Origin: Leptotrichia hongkongensis
GTDB lineage: Bacteria > Fusobacteriota > Fusobacteriia > Fusobacteriales > Leptotrichiaceae
DNA length: 64,000 bases
Direction: 5' to 3'
NCBI RefSeq assembly: GCF_007990635.1
Contig: NZ_AP019846.1
Location: 744,001 to 808,000, forward strand
The position numbers and the translations under genes are program-made. The stretch's first letter is position 1. Every line of letters starts with the position of its first letter. Shown here one piece after another: positions 28,989 through 38,081 of this stretch. The notes beneath the pieces were generated by a model. It was not told where the DNA came from. It saw only the letters and a program-made list of their open reading frames with translations, and searched no databases.

Positions 28989-29324
28989 ATGAAAAGAATA
29001 TATTTGTTTTGTGCTTTGGGAATGTCTACAAGCTTAGTTGCCAAAAAAATGCAGGATGTGGCAGATAAGCATAGTCTTCCTGTTGAAGTAAAGGCTTTTC
29101 CTGACAATAAGATAGATGTTATTGTTGAAGAATTTCATCCAGATATAATATTGCTTGGGCCTCAAGTAAAATTTAAATTTGAAGAAACAGCTTCAAAATA
29201 TGAGCCAAAGGGAATTCCTGTGGCAGTAATTGATTTGGAAGATTATGGAAAAATCGATGGAGAACGTATTTTAAAAAGAGCAATAAAAATACTAAAAGAA
29301 AAGGCGGTAAAGGAAGATGTTTGA
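28989..29324 (+). CDS. PTS IIB component, lactose/cellobiose family
   Basis: About 111 aa from ATG 28989, which has GGAGGAGG 6-8 bases upstream; an in-frame TTG at 28974 overlaps that site and is rejected. Cys8 in FCALGMSTS is the phosphorylated residue. The rest has the IIB fold pattern (IILLGPQVKFKF, GIPVAVIDLEDYG). It overlaps the IIC gene by 8 bp. It carries phosphate from a IIA, absent here, to the sugar. Confidence 0.94.
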   Translation: MKRIYLFCALGMSTSLVAKKMQDVADKHSLPVEVKAFPDNKIDVIVEEFHPDIILLGPQVKFKFEETASKYEPKGIPVAVIDLEDYGKIDGERILKRAIKILKEKAVKEDV

Positions 29325-30666
29325 TAAATTAGAGAAAGTTTTAGGACCTTTGGCTACTAAATTAAGCAGTAATAAAGTTTTAACAGCAATCCGTGATGGA
29401 TTTTTAGTAGGTACACCGTTAATTATAGTAGCTTCAATATTTTTAGTTATTGGGAATTTTCCAATTCCTGGATATACAGAGTTTATTGCAAAATTTTTGG
29501 GAAAGGGATGGGATGGACACCTTGATGCAGTTATCAATTCTACATTTGGTATAATAGCTCTTCTTGGGGTTATTGGTATTGGTTATTATTATGGTAAAGA
29601 AAAAGGAATAGAAGGTATTGCGGGAGCTGCAGTTTCATTAGTTGCATTTCTGATTATAAGTCCTCAGACACATCCGCTTTTTGTAGATAAGGAGGGTAAA
29701 GCTTTTAGCGGATTTGCATTAGGGAATTTAGGAACAAAAGGATTATTTTTAGCAATGATTACAGCATTGGTTTCTGTAACAATATTTACGGCAATTAAAA
29801 ATAAAGGATGGACAATAAAATTGCCAGATGGTGTGCCACCTGCGGTAATGAATTCATTTGCAGCATTGATTCCAAGTATGTTTGTTATGTTTACATTCTT
29901 TATAATAAGACTTGGATTCTTGTTCTTGACAAAAGAAGGATATGCACATGATTTTATTTACAAAGTATTGCAGGCACCTTTGATGGGATTTGGTCAAAGC
30001 CTTATATTTGAGCCTATTTATCAATTTTTGTCAACATTATTCTGGTTCTTTGGTATAAACGGTCCAGCAGTTACAAATACTATTTTCAATCCTATACATT
30101 TAGCATTGACTGCTGAGAACCTAGCTGCATATAATGCACATCAACCTTTGCCTAATATATTCGCAGGACCATTTGGAGACTTCTTCTGTAACTTTGGTGG
30201 TGGAGGAAGTACACTATCTCTTGTATTGCTTATGATATTTAAAGGTAAATCAGAACGTATGAAAAAATTAGGTAAATTGTCTATAGTCCCAGGAATCTTT
30301 GGTATAAATGAAATGGTTATATTTGGACTTCCAGTTGTATTAAATCCAATTATTGCAGTACCATTTTTATTGGTTCCACTTGTTAATACGATTTTGTCCA
30401 CAGCTGCCACTTTGTTAAATATTATACCTCGTACAACGGGAGTTTTACTACCTTGGACAACACCAATGTTCTTTTCAGGATGGCTGGCTACAGGAAGTAT
30501 AGTTGCAGGTATTTTCCAAATAATACTGGTTATAATTGGATGCCTTATTTACTACCCATTCTTTAAAGTGCTTGATACACAGTACTTGAAAGAAGAAACT
30601 CAACCAGTAGAACAAAATGAGAAAGACGATTTAGAAGATATTTCTCTTGATGATATCTCGTTCTAA
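29317..30666 (+). CDS. PTS IIC component, lactose/cellobiose family
   Basis: A 449-aa integral membrane permease with about ten hydrophobic spans. GFLVGTPLIIVASIFLVIGN near the start and GPFGDFFCNFGGGGSTLSL plus PGIFGINEMVIFGLPVVLNP in the second half are typical CelB-type segments; Glu in INEM is the sugar-binding position. The start overlaps the IIB gene. The charged tail ends DDLEDISLDDISF. The substrate is probably a beta-linked or amino-sugar disaccharide; not determinable here. Confidence 0.93.
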   Translation: MFDKLEKVLGPLATKLSSNKVLTAIRDGFLVGTPLIIVASIFLVIGNFPIPGYTEFIAKFLGKGWDGHLDAVINSTFGIIALLGVIGIGYYYGKEKGIEGIAGAAVSLVAFLIISPQTHPLFVDKEGKAFSGFALGNLGTKGLFLAMITALVSVTIFTAIKNKGWTIKLPDGVPPAVMNSFAALIPSMFVMFTFFIIRLGFLFLTKEGYAHDFIYKVLQAPLMGFGQSLIFEPIYQFLSTLFWFFGINGPAVTNTIFNPIHLALTAENLAAYNAHQPLPNIFAGPFGDFFCNFGGGGSTLSLVLLMIFKGKSERMKKLGKLSIVPGIFGINEMVIFGLPVVLNPIIAVPFLLVPLVNTILSTAATLLNIIPRTTGVLLPWTTPMFFSGWLATGSIVAGIFQIILVIIGCLIYYPFFKVLDTQYLKEETQPVEQNEKDDLEDISLDDISF

Positions 30667-30686
30667 TGTATAAATTTATATTGAAT

Positions 30687-30738
30687 AAGGCTGTTTCAAA
30701 ATTAATTATAAAATTTGATTTTGGAGCAGTTTTATTTG
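30687..30738 (+). terminator. Terminator after the PTS IIC gene
   Basis: GGCTGTTTCAAAAT (30689-30702) pairs with ATTTTGGAGCAGT (30719-30731) using G-U wobble, followed by TTTATTT. Confidence 0.7.
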
Positions 30739-30758
30739 TTATTAAAGACTATTCAAAA

Positions 30759-30863
30759 TATACTCAAACCTATTTTAACTTAAACTGCTAAAATTATATA
30801 AATTTATTGTTTGAGTAAAATAGTCATAGCTTTTGAGTTTAGTTTTAAATAAGTTTTACTATA
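30759..30863 (+). repeat. MITE-like 105-bp repeat, copy D
   Basis: TATACTCAAACC at the left and GTTTTACTATA at the right; closest to copy A in its inner sequence. It sits between the PTS operon terminator and the GrdB-like gene. Confidence 0.78.
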
Positions 30864-30930
30864 AAAAAGTATTATTGTTAGTGAATACAAAAAAATGAAA
30901 GCAGAATTTTGAGAGAAAAGAGGAAAGATA

Positions 30931-31452
30931 ATGAAAATAGTTTTATTTTTTGATCAGATTCAATCTGGAACAGGCGGAAAAGAAGGTGCTAATGTAGAAC
31001 TTGCACTTGAAAAGGGTGGAATGGGTTCGTACATGATGTTTTCAGAATATATAAAAAATATAGGTGGAACAGTGCTTGCAACAACATATTGCAGCGATAG
31101 TTATTTTAAGGAAAATCAGGAGCTTGTCCTTGAAAAAATGACAGGTCTTCTGAATAAGGTAAAAGCTGATATTCTTTTGTGTGGACCATGTTTCAACTAT
31201 TACAACTATGCAGAAATGTCTTCTATTCTAGCAGAACATGTAAAAAAGGAAACAAATTGTAAACCTGTAGTTGTATGTTCAGAAGAAAATAAAGAAATAA
31301 TAGATAAATATAAAAATGACTTAGTAATGATAAAAATGCCAAAAAAAGGTGGAGTAGGATTACGTGAATCACTACAGAATATGGCAAAAGTAATTAAGAA
31401 GGTTTACGATGGGGATAATTTATCCGAAGTGAGCGATTATATATATAAATAG
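30931..31452 (+). CDS. GrdB-related protein (short)
   Basis: A 173-aa protein resembling the N-terminal half of GrdB, the substrate-specific selenoprotein B of glycine/betaine/sarcosine reductases: KIVLFFDQIQSGTGGKEGAN at the start and ADILLCGPCFNYYNYAEM in the middle (ADI-GPAFN in GrdB). It is far shorter than GrdB (over 400 aa) and no in-frame TGA selenocysteine is present, so a reductase role is unlikely. In this operon it precedes two M42-type genes. Function unknown; it may be an oxidoreductase-like accessory to peptide breakdown. Confidence 0.7.
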   Translation: MKIVLFFDQIQSGTGGKEGANVELALEKGGMGSYMMFSEYIKNIGGTVLATTYCSDSYFKENQELVLEKMTGLLNKVKADILLCGPCFNYYNYAEMSSILAEHVKKETNCKPVVVCSEENKEIIDKYKNDLVMIKMPKKGGVGLRESLQNMAKVIKKVYDGDNLSEVSDYIYK

Positions 31453-31586
31453 TTAGGAAAAAATTATCACAAAAATTTAAACAAAATATATGAGAAGCAG
31501 AAATTTTTATATTATTTTTGAATATCTTTGGGATAGTTTTATCTATTAATTTATTTGTATTGTCAAATAAAAGAAATGGAGTAAAT

Positions 31587-32576
31587 ATGAGACTAAAAGA
31601 ATTATGTCAGTTAAATGGAGTTTCAGGGGATGAGAAGGAAGTATATGATTTTTTATATAATGAATATAAAAAAAGAAATCTTTCAATAATAAAGGACAGA
31701 CTTGGCTCTATTTTTGGTCTTAAAAAAGGAAATGATTCGTCATATAAAATAATGATAAGTTCCAACATGGATGAAAGTGGAGGAATGATTTCAGACATTA
31801 GAGAAGACGGACTGATGGAATTTTTAACAATAGGACTTTATGAAAAGAATCTGTTTGAACAGAGAACAGTAAAAGTACTTAACAGAAGACATGAAGAATA
31901 TATAGGATTTATAGTAAAAAATGAAAATGAACTTTTACTTGATACAGGATATGGAAATAAAGAGGAAGTTTTAAAAGCGGGAATTCAGATTGGAGATATT
32001 TTTTTACTTGATGTTCCAACTTTATGCCTTCCAGAAGGAGAGATACTTTCTAAAAATCTTTCTAACAGGGCAGGGCTTGAGGTTGGTCTTGCAGTTCTGG
32101 ATAAACTGGAAGAAGGTAGTGAGAATCTTACATTTGATGTAGCAGTAGGCGGGATATCCCATTCAGTAACAGGTCAGCGTGGAGCAATAACGGCAACGAC
32201 TGCTGTAAAACCTGATATAGCTATTGTTATTGATGCAGCATATGTAAAAGAATCTAAAGAAAATGCCATATATATTCGCAGTTTTGATAAGTCAATGCTT
32301 CCAAATCAAATGTTAAAACAGGAATTTTATGAAGCTGCAAAGAAAAAAGGATATATTCCTGAAGGGCATGTTCAGATGGAAGCAACAGATGGGTCATTTA
32401 TCCATAAGTCATTGGAGGGAACTCCAACAGTTGTGCTTGTACTGCCTTTAAAACATAAACAGGCTCTTCTAAATTCGTTAAAAGTAAAACACATAAATAA
32501 TCTTAGTGATGTAATCATAGAGTTTATTAAGGGGCTGACTGCTGAAAAAATAGAAAAATTCGGATTTAAAGGGTGA
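31587..32576 (+). CDS. M42-family protein lacking metal ligands
   Basis: About 329 aa from ATG 31587 (MRLKELCQLNGVSGDEKEVY, with GAAATGGAG upstream); an in-frame start at 31518 would add 23 residues and looks less likely. The fold signature of M42 aminopeptidases is clear, yet the ligand positions differ from the intact neighbour: ATHMDEVGF becomes SSNMDESGG, KAFDNR becomes NLSNRAG, QEEVGLRGA becomes VGGISHSVTG, and MRYMHT becomes LKHKQA. Only VIDAA keeps its Asp. It is probably catalytically dead and may act as a regulatory or structural partner of the next gene, with which it overlaps or abuts. Confidence 0.82.
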   Translation: MRLKELCQLNGVSGDEKEVYDFLYNEYKKRNLSIIKDRLGSIFGLKKGNDSSYKIMISSNMDESGGMISDIREDGLMEFLTIGLYEKNLFEQRTVKVLNRRHEEYIGFIVKNENELLLDTGYGNKEEVLKAGIQIGDIFLLDVPTLCLPEGEILSKNLSNRAGLEVGLAVLDKLEEGSENLTFDVAVGGISHSVTGQRGAITATTAVKPDIAIVIDAAYVKESKENAIYIRSFDKSMLPNQMLKQEFYEAAKKKGYIPEGHVQMEATDGSFIHKSLEGTPTVVLVLPLKHKQALLNSLKVKHINNLSDVIIEFIKGLTAEKIEKFGFKG

Positions 32577-32581
32577 GAAAA

Positions 32582-33661
32582 ATGAATTTTGATATAAAAT
32601 GGGAAGTTTTGAAGGAGCTGACAGAAACTTATGCAATTTCAGGATTTGAAGAGGATATTGTAGGTATATTGAAAAAGCATATAAATCTTCCATTTTCTCA
32701 GGATGGTCTTGGATCCTGCCTTTTTACAAAGGAAGGAGATGGTATTTCCATAATGATAGCCACTCATATGGATGAAGTAGGGTTTGTCATAAAGGAAATA
32801 GATGAGCAGGGGTATCTGTATTTTCAGAATGTAGGAAATATGTGGTCGCATGTTCTGCTTAATCAGAAGGTGGCAGTTATAAATGAAAAAAAGAATATAT
32901 ATTATGGTGTTATTGGTGGACCTGCAGTTCATTCAATAAAGGAAAAGGAAAGAGAAAAGGTATTGCCGATTGATAAATTGTATATCGATATGGGAGTCAG
33001 CAGTAAAAAAAGGATTGAGGAGCTGGGAATAAAAGTAGGAGATATGATATGTCCGTATGGAGAAATGATAGAGCTGAATGAAGAGGGGTACCTTGCAGGA
33101 AAAGCATTTGATAATCGTGTGAGTGTAGCAACAGGAATATGGCTTATGAATATGCTGAAAAAAGAAAATACAGGCAATAAGGTTACTCTCGCGGCAACAG
33201 TACAGGAGGAAGTTGGGCTAAGAGGTGCAAGAACAACAGCACATAAAGTATTTCCTGACCTGGCAATAGCTGTAGATACTACTTTGGCAGGGGATACCCC
33301 CTTGAATAAAAATAATATAAAGCTTGGAAAAGGAGTAGCTATTAATGTTATTGATTCAATGACCATAATGAACAGGGGACTACTTATTTATATTGAAAAT
33401 CTATGCAGAAAGAATGACATTCCTTATCAGCTGAGCTGTTTTACAGATGGTGGGACTGATGCAGGAAATATTCATAAGTCAAGAACTGGAATACCTGCAA
33501 CAACTTTATCTATACCTATGAGATACATGCATACTCATCTTGGAGTCGTACATAAGGATGATATTATTGCGACATTGAAACTGCTGAAACTGATAGTAGA
33601 AGATCTGACTCCTGAAAAGTATGACAGAATACTGAAGGAAAACTATAATTACAGTGAATAA
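32582..33661 (+). CDS. M42-family aminopeptidase/endoglucanase-like metallopeptidase
   Basis: About 359 aa from ATG 32582; a GTG at 32573 overlapping the previous stop is the alternative. All M42 ligands are visible: His and Asp in ATHMDEVGF, Asp in KAFDNRVSV, the Glu pair in QEEVGLRGA, Asp in VDTTLAG, and His in MRYMHTHLG. M42 enzymes form large tetrahedral cytosolic assemblies that trim peptides from the N-terminus with Co/Zn. Cotranscribed with its ligand-less paralogue, it could form hetero-oligomers. Confidence 0.92.
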   Translation: MNFDIKWEVLKELTETYAISGFEEDIVGILKKHINLPFSQDGLGSCLFTKEGDGISIMIATHMDEVGFVIKEIDEQGYLYFQNVGNMWSHVLLNQKVAVINEKKNIYYGVIGGPAVHSIKEKEREKVLPIDKLYIDMGVSSKKRIEELGIKVGDMICPYGEMIELNEEGYLAGKAFDNRVSVATGIWLMNMLKKENTGNKVTLAATVQEEVGLRGARTTAHKVFPDLAIAVDTTLAGDTPLNKNNIKLGKGVAINVIDSMTIMNRGLLIYIENLCRKNDIPYQLSCFTDGGTDAGNIHKSRTGIPATTLSIPMRYMHTHLGVVHKDDIIATLKLLKLIVEDLTPEKYDRILKENYNYSE

Positions 33662-33688
33662 GATGAAAAAACTTGAGGAGGTAAGAAG

Positions 33689-34654
33689 ATGTGGGGAATA
33701 ATTGCAACATGGTGCATGGCATATGATGGTGTCAAAGAAGCCTCGGAAATACTGAAAAATGATGGAAAAGCGGGAGAGGCGATAGAAACAGCAATAAAAA
33801 ATGTTGAAGATTTTCCTTTTTATAAATCTGTAGGTTACGGTGGACTTCCAAATGAAGAAATGGAAGTGGAACTGGATGCGGCATACATGGATGGAAGCAA
33901 CTTTGATTTTGGTGCAGTATGTGCTATTAAAGATTTTGCTAATCCTATATCTGTTGCCAGAGATTTGAGTCATTTAAATGAAAATAGCATGTTAGTAAGT
34001 GAAGGCGCAGAAAAATATGCGCATAAAAAAGGTTTTGAAAGAAAAAATATGCTTACAGAAAGGGCAAAAATACATTATAGAAACAGATTGAAGGATATGG
34101 CACATATAAAAAAAATAGAAATAAAGCCCTATTCAGGACATGATACGGTTGGTATGGTGTGCCTTGATAAGGAAGAAAATATAGTTGCAGGAACTTCTAC
34201 AAGCGGACTTTTCATGAAAAAGAAAGGAAGAGTTGGAGACTCGCCTGTAATCGGTTCAGGACTCTATGCTGACAGTGAGATTGGAGGAGCAAGTGCAACA
34301 GGACTTGGAGAAGATATAATGAAGGGGATAATTTCATATGAGATAGTAAAACTTATGGAAAGTGGTCTTTCTCCTCAGAAAGCATGTGAAAAGGCTGTCT
34401 TCACTTTTGAAAAGAAATTGATAAGAAAAAGAGGAAAAGCAGGAGATATTTCTGTAATTGCCATGAATAACAAAGGAGAATGGGGAGTAGCTACGAATAT
34501 TGAGAATTTTTCCTTTGTCGCAGGAAATGAAAAAGCTCCTGTAAAAGTATACAGGACAAAAAGAAAAGGCGATGAAATGCTACATGAAGAAGCGACTGAA
34601 GAGTGGCTGCAGGAGTATATCAATGAAAGAACGAAACCTCTTATAGAAAAGTAA
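33689..34654 (+). CDS. Asparaginase_2 family Ntn hydrolase (glycosylasparaginase-like)
   Basis: A 321-aa precursor of the N4-(beta-N-acetylglucosaminyl)-L-asparaginase/isoaspartyl peptidase family. Thr153 in GHDTVGMVCLD is the autocleavage site and N-terminal nucleophile of the mature beta subunit; GTSTSGLFMKKKGRVGDSPV and GSGLYADSEIGGASATGLGED are the substrate-binding signatures. KKKGRVGD rather than plain asparaginase text favours the glycosylasparaginase branch. No signal peptide. Its likely job is releasing aspartate and a GlcNAc-amine from GlcNAc-Asn. It stands between two peptidase genes. AGGAGG precedes the ATG. Confidence 0.9.
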   Translation: MWGIIATWCMAYDGVKEASEILKNDGKAGEAIETAIKNVEDFPFYKSVGYGGLPNEEMEVELDAAYMDGSNFDFGAVCAIKDFANPISVARDLSHLNENSMLVSEGAEKYAHKKGFERKNMLTERAKIHYRNRLKDMAHIKKIEIKPYSGHDTVGMVCLDKEENIVAGTSTSGLFMKKKGRVGDSPVIGSGLYADSEIGGASATGLGEDIMKGIISYEIVKLMESGLSPQKACEKAVFTFEKKLIRKRGKAGDISVIAMNNKGEWGVATNIENFSFVAGNEKAPVKVYRTKRKGDEMLHEEATEEWLQEYINERTKPLIEK

Positions 34655-34666
34655 GGCAGGTAGAAA

Positions 34667-35869
34667 ATGGATAAAAATATGGATGATAATAAAAAATATG
34701 ATAAAAACAGGAATATTTCCGATGAGGAAATAATATTGAAAATAAAAGAAGAAGTGAAAAAAATACAGACTGAATTAATAGAGAAAATACGTGAATTAGT
34801 TTCAATTTACAGCATTCAAACGGAACCTGAAGAAAATGCCCCATTTGGAAAAGGGCCTGCCAAGGCACTGGATAAAGCTCTGGAAATATCAGAAAAACTC
34901 GGATTTAATACAGCGAATATAGATAATAAAATAGGTTATGCAGAATATGTATCGGAAGAAATAAGGGATTATGAGGAATATATAGGGATTTTTGGACATG
35001 TAGATGTTGTTCCTCTTGGTGAAGGGTGGAAGTATCCTCCATTAGGTGGAAAAATAGAAAATAATCGCATATATGGAAGAGGTGTTCTAGATAATAAAGG
35101 TCCCATTCTGTCAAATCTTTTTGCACTCCATATTCTGAAAAAATTAGGAATAAAATTTGATGTTCCTGTAAGAATAGTTTTCGGAACAAATGAAGAAACA
35201 GGATTTGCATGTGTAAAACATTATCTGACAAAGGAAAAAGCCCCTATTTTTGGCTGGACTCCTGATTGTAAATGGCCAGTTGTATATGGAGAAAGGGGAA
35301 GGCTTAAAGTAAGAATATATTCTGAAATGAAAGATTTAGAGAAATTATATGAATTTGTAAATGGATATATTTTATCAGCACCTAATAATGGTATAAAATT
35401 AAAAATAAACTTTAAGGATGATGATTTCGGAGAAATGATATTAAGAGGGTACAGATTTGGAATTGCTGAAAACAGACATTTTTTTGAATTTGTAATGAGT
35501 TATCCTGCAATATGTAAAAAAGAACAGCTTATGGATCTAATCAGGAGTAATCTGACTGAAGGAACGGAGTTGGAGGAAATTTCCAACTGGAATCCAGTTA
35601 TATATGATAAAAGTTCTGAATATGTGCAGACTTTACAGAAGGTATATAATTATGTTACAGGCTTTGATGCAGAACCTGTAACAACTACAGGAGGAACTTA
35701 CGCAAAGATAATTCCTAATATTATTGCATATGGTCCAAGTTTTCCAGGTCAGAAGGATATAGCACATTTACCTGATGAGTGGCTTGATTTATCAGATTTA
35801 GAGAAAATAACAGAGATTTATGCACTTTCATTATACGAAATAAGTAAGTTGAAAAATAGAAAAGAATAA
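34667..35869 (+). CDS. M20-family dipeptidase, PepV-like
   Basis: A 400-aa zinc peptidase. The metal motifs are FGHVDVVPLGEGW, GRGVLDNKGP and FGTNEETGF, with TPD and a C-terminal GGTYAKIIPNIIAYGP. The long N-terminal helix and PFGKGPAKALD segment fit the PepV/Sapep branch cleaving dipeptides in the cytosol. It starts 12 bp after the asparaginase-family gene and ends the operon before a terminator. Confidence 0.92.
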   Translation: MDKNMDDNKKYDKNRNISDEEIILKIKEEVKKIQTELIEKIRELVSIYSIQTEPEENAPFGKGPAKALDKALEISEKLGFNTANIDNKIGYAEYVSEEIRDYEEYIGIFGHVDVVPLGEGWKYPPLGGKIENNRIYGRGVLDNKGPILSNLFALHILKKLGIKFDVPVRIVFGTNEETGFACVKHYLTKEKAPIFGWTPDCKWPVVYGERGRLKVRIYSEMKDLEKLYEFVNGYILSAPNNGIKLKINFKDDDFGEMILRGYRFGIAENRHFFEFVMSYPAICKKEQLMDLIRSNLTEGTELEEISNWNPVIYDKSSEYVQTLQKVYNYVTGFDAEPVTTTGGTYAKIIPNIIAYGPSFPGQKDIAHLPDEWLDLSDLEKITEIYALSLYEISKLKNRKE

Positions 35870-35878
35870 CTTGAAATA

Positions 35879-35923
35879 AAAAACTGTCTAATAGTCCTAT
35901 TCTAAGATTAAAAGACAGTTTTT
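35879..35923. terminator. Terminator between converging genes
   Basis: AAAACTGTCT (about 35880-35889) pairs with AGACAGTTTT (about 35912-35921). It serves the peptidase operon and possibly the symporter gene on the other strand. Confidence 0.8.
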
Positions 35924-35992
35924 GAATAATTTGTTTAAAAATAATAATTTTATATAACTTTTTAGTCTAATTTTAGCGAAATTTTACTAAAA

Positions 35993-37279
35993 TTAGTTAT
36001 AGAATTTTTGGGGATCTGTAATTTCATTTTCACTTCTAGCTACAACCATTGTGCAGACAGCATCTCCTGTTATATTTACTGCTGTTCTGAACATATCTAT
36101 TATTCTGTCAACACCGATTACAACACCAATTCCTTCAAGCGGTAATCCTGCTTGTTTTAATACAAGTGAAAGCATTAGCATACCTGCACCTGGAACACCT
36201 GCTGTACCAACAGAAGCCAGTACTGCTGTTAAAATAATTCCCAAATATTGTGTTGGACCTAAATGAATATTATAAAGATTTGCAATAAATACTGCAGCAA
36301 CACCTTGCATAATTGCCGTACCGTCCATATTTACAGTTGCTCCTAAAGGAATTGTGAATGAACTTATTTCCTCGGAGATACCAAATTTTTCTGTTAAAGT
36401 TTCGATATTTACTGGGATTGTTGCATTGCTGCTGGATGTAGAAAATGCAACTGATATTACATTAAAGAATTTTTTGAAGAATCTTAATGGACTTACTTTT
36501 GCCATAGTTGTTAGCATTATTTGATAAACACCTGTATGAATAACAAATGCAAATAATGTTGCAGCCACAAATCCAAGCAATTTTACAAGCACATCCACAC
36601 CTGTTGAAGCAACAACTTTTGAAATTAGTGCGAATACTCCCATTGGAGCAACTTCCATTATAAGTTCCACCATTTTTAACACAAGTTCATTTGCTTCTTC
36701 AAGTAAAGCTTTTAAATTTTTTACTTTATCTCCTAAAGCTGAAATTGCAACTCCTAATAGCAGAAAAAATACTATAATTGCAAGCATTTTTTCCTCTGAC
36801 ATTGCATTAATAATGTTTTTTGGAATCATATCAAGAAGAATATCAATAAGTTTACCTTGCTCCGCAATTTTAAATTCACCTTTAGGAAGTTCTCCATGAA
36901 CCATTCCCATTCCGATTCCAGAAACTTTTGCTACAAATAATCCAATTACTACAGCAATAGCAGTAGTTGCAAAATAGAAACCCAAAACCTTTGTACCAAT
37001 TCTTTTAAGTTTTTTTATATCTCCAATAGAAGCTGCTCCCATTGCAAGAGAAATAGAAACTAACGGTACAATCATAACTTTCATAAGATTGATAAACATT
37101 CCTCCAAAAAAAGCAAGGACTGAATCAATAACGACATCTTTTACGAAGGGATTTTTTGCAAAAGGACTTAATATCAGCCCAAATACAATCCCAAGTGCTA
37201 GCCCAACCATTATCCTAGTTGTTAATCCCATTTTTTTCATAGATTTTTTTACAGTATAAAATACTGCCTCCTTTCTCAA
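35993..37279 (-). CDS. Dicarboxylate/amino acid:cation symporter (DAACS)
   Basis: A glutamate/aspartate-type secondary transporter of up to 428 aa with about eight membrane spans and re-entrant hairpins. AFSTSSSNATIPV is the serine-rich HP1 loop, ATVNMDGTAIMQG is the TM7 NMDGT signature, and GTAGVPGAGMLMLSLVL is HP2. The start is uncertain: AGGAGG at about 37267-37272 is too far from the first ATG (37240), and the longer frame begins with TTG at 37279. Placed next to an asparaginase-family gene, it may import aspartate or glutamate. Confidence 0.93.
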   Translation of the reverse strand: MRKEAVFYTVKKSMKKMGLTTRIMVGLALGIVFGLILSPFAKNPFVKDVVIDSVLAFFGGMFINLMKVMIVPLVSISLAMGAASIGDIKKLKRIGTKVLGFYFATTAIAVVIGLFVAKVSGIGMGMVHGELPKGEFKIAEQGKLIDILLDMIPKNIINAMSEEKMLAIIVFFLLLGVAISALGDKVKNLKALLEEANELVLKMVELIMEVAPMGVFALISKVVASTGVDVLVKLLGFVAATLFAFVIHTGVYQIMLTTMAKVSPLRFFKKFFNVISVAFSTSSSNATIPVNIETLTEKFGISEEISSFTIPLGATVNMDGTAIMQGVAAVFIANLYNIHLGPTQYLGIILTAVLASVGTAGVPGAGMLMLSLVLKQAGLPLEGIGVVIGVDRIIDMFRTAVNITGDAVCTMVVARSENEITDPQKFYN

Positions 37280-37555
37280 ATTTATAAAATATACTATATT
37301 TTAACTTTTTATAGAAAAATTTACAACCCATAAAAAAAATTTTTTTTATCCTAACAAATAAATGAAAGATTTTAAAAGAATTTTTTGCTTATCTGATAGT
37401 ACAATTAAATAATACTAAACTCCATTTAAATAACGGATTTATTATAAACTTCCCTAATAAAGGATATAAACCCAATATTTTAAAATAATTTAAGATATAA
37501 TTTTTATTTTTTAAACAGATTTTAGTATAAAATTGAATAAAATAGTATTAAAATA

Positions 37556-37598
37556 AAACTGCCCTTTATCCCTAAAAATAAGAATATCAGACAGTTTT
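37556..37598. terminator. Terminator-like hairpin
   Basis: AAAACTG pairs with CAGTTTT across a loop with ATTCTTA-like text, same family as 26513 and 35879. No gene ends next to it, so it may belong to the dispersed repeat tract. Confidence 0.55.
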
Positions 37599-37807
37599 AA
37601 TTCTCAATTAACCCAGTAAATTTAGAAATAATTCTAAATATAAATTTTATCCCTTTTATCTATTTGATACTATTCCCCGTTTAAAAAATGAGAATAAATT
37701 TTTATAATAAGGTTGTTTGATATCTAATTTATAATCATTCAACTACATTGTTTTTTATTATTTTTTAGATATTTTGATTAATAAATATTTTTTCATATTA
37801 CTATGTT

Positions 37808-38010
37808 TTTTCTTTTTTATTTTCGTAGGATTGCTCATTGCCGCAAAACCTTATCTTGCAGTAAAAGTTTATCCTAATAATTAAAATTGTGGCAAGATTG
37901 CTACGCAATAACCTATGGCTAGTCTACGACATTTTTCTGCACTGACAAAAAACTCGCTATGCTCAAACAGTTTTGCCAGCACAGAAAAATGCTCCGACGG
38001 ATTAGTTTAT
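37808..38010 (-). repeat. Dispersed intergenic repeat, copy 2, with long hairpin
   Basis: The region 37280-38081 has no gene. Its reverse complement from 38010 to 37808 matches 145-362, with GGATTGCTCATTGCCGC and GGCAAGATTGCTACGCAAT as strong anchors. Inside it, 37930-37950 and 37971-37991 form a 21-bp inverted repeat with three wobble positions and a 20-base loop (CATTTTTCTG arms). The 37412-37487 part resembles 80-140. Confidence 0.6.
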
Positions 38011-38081
38011 AATTATAAAAATTATGGCGAAAGAAATACATTCGTACTTAGTTATTTTTCCTTTAACGAAATTTTGATTAT

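Noticed and set aside
30931-31452. Selenoprotein reading of the GrdB-like gene
   Set aside because: No in-frame TGA followed by a hairpin is present, and the frame ends with TAG.
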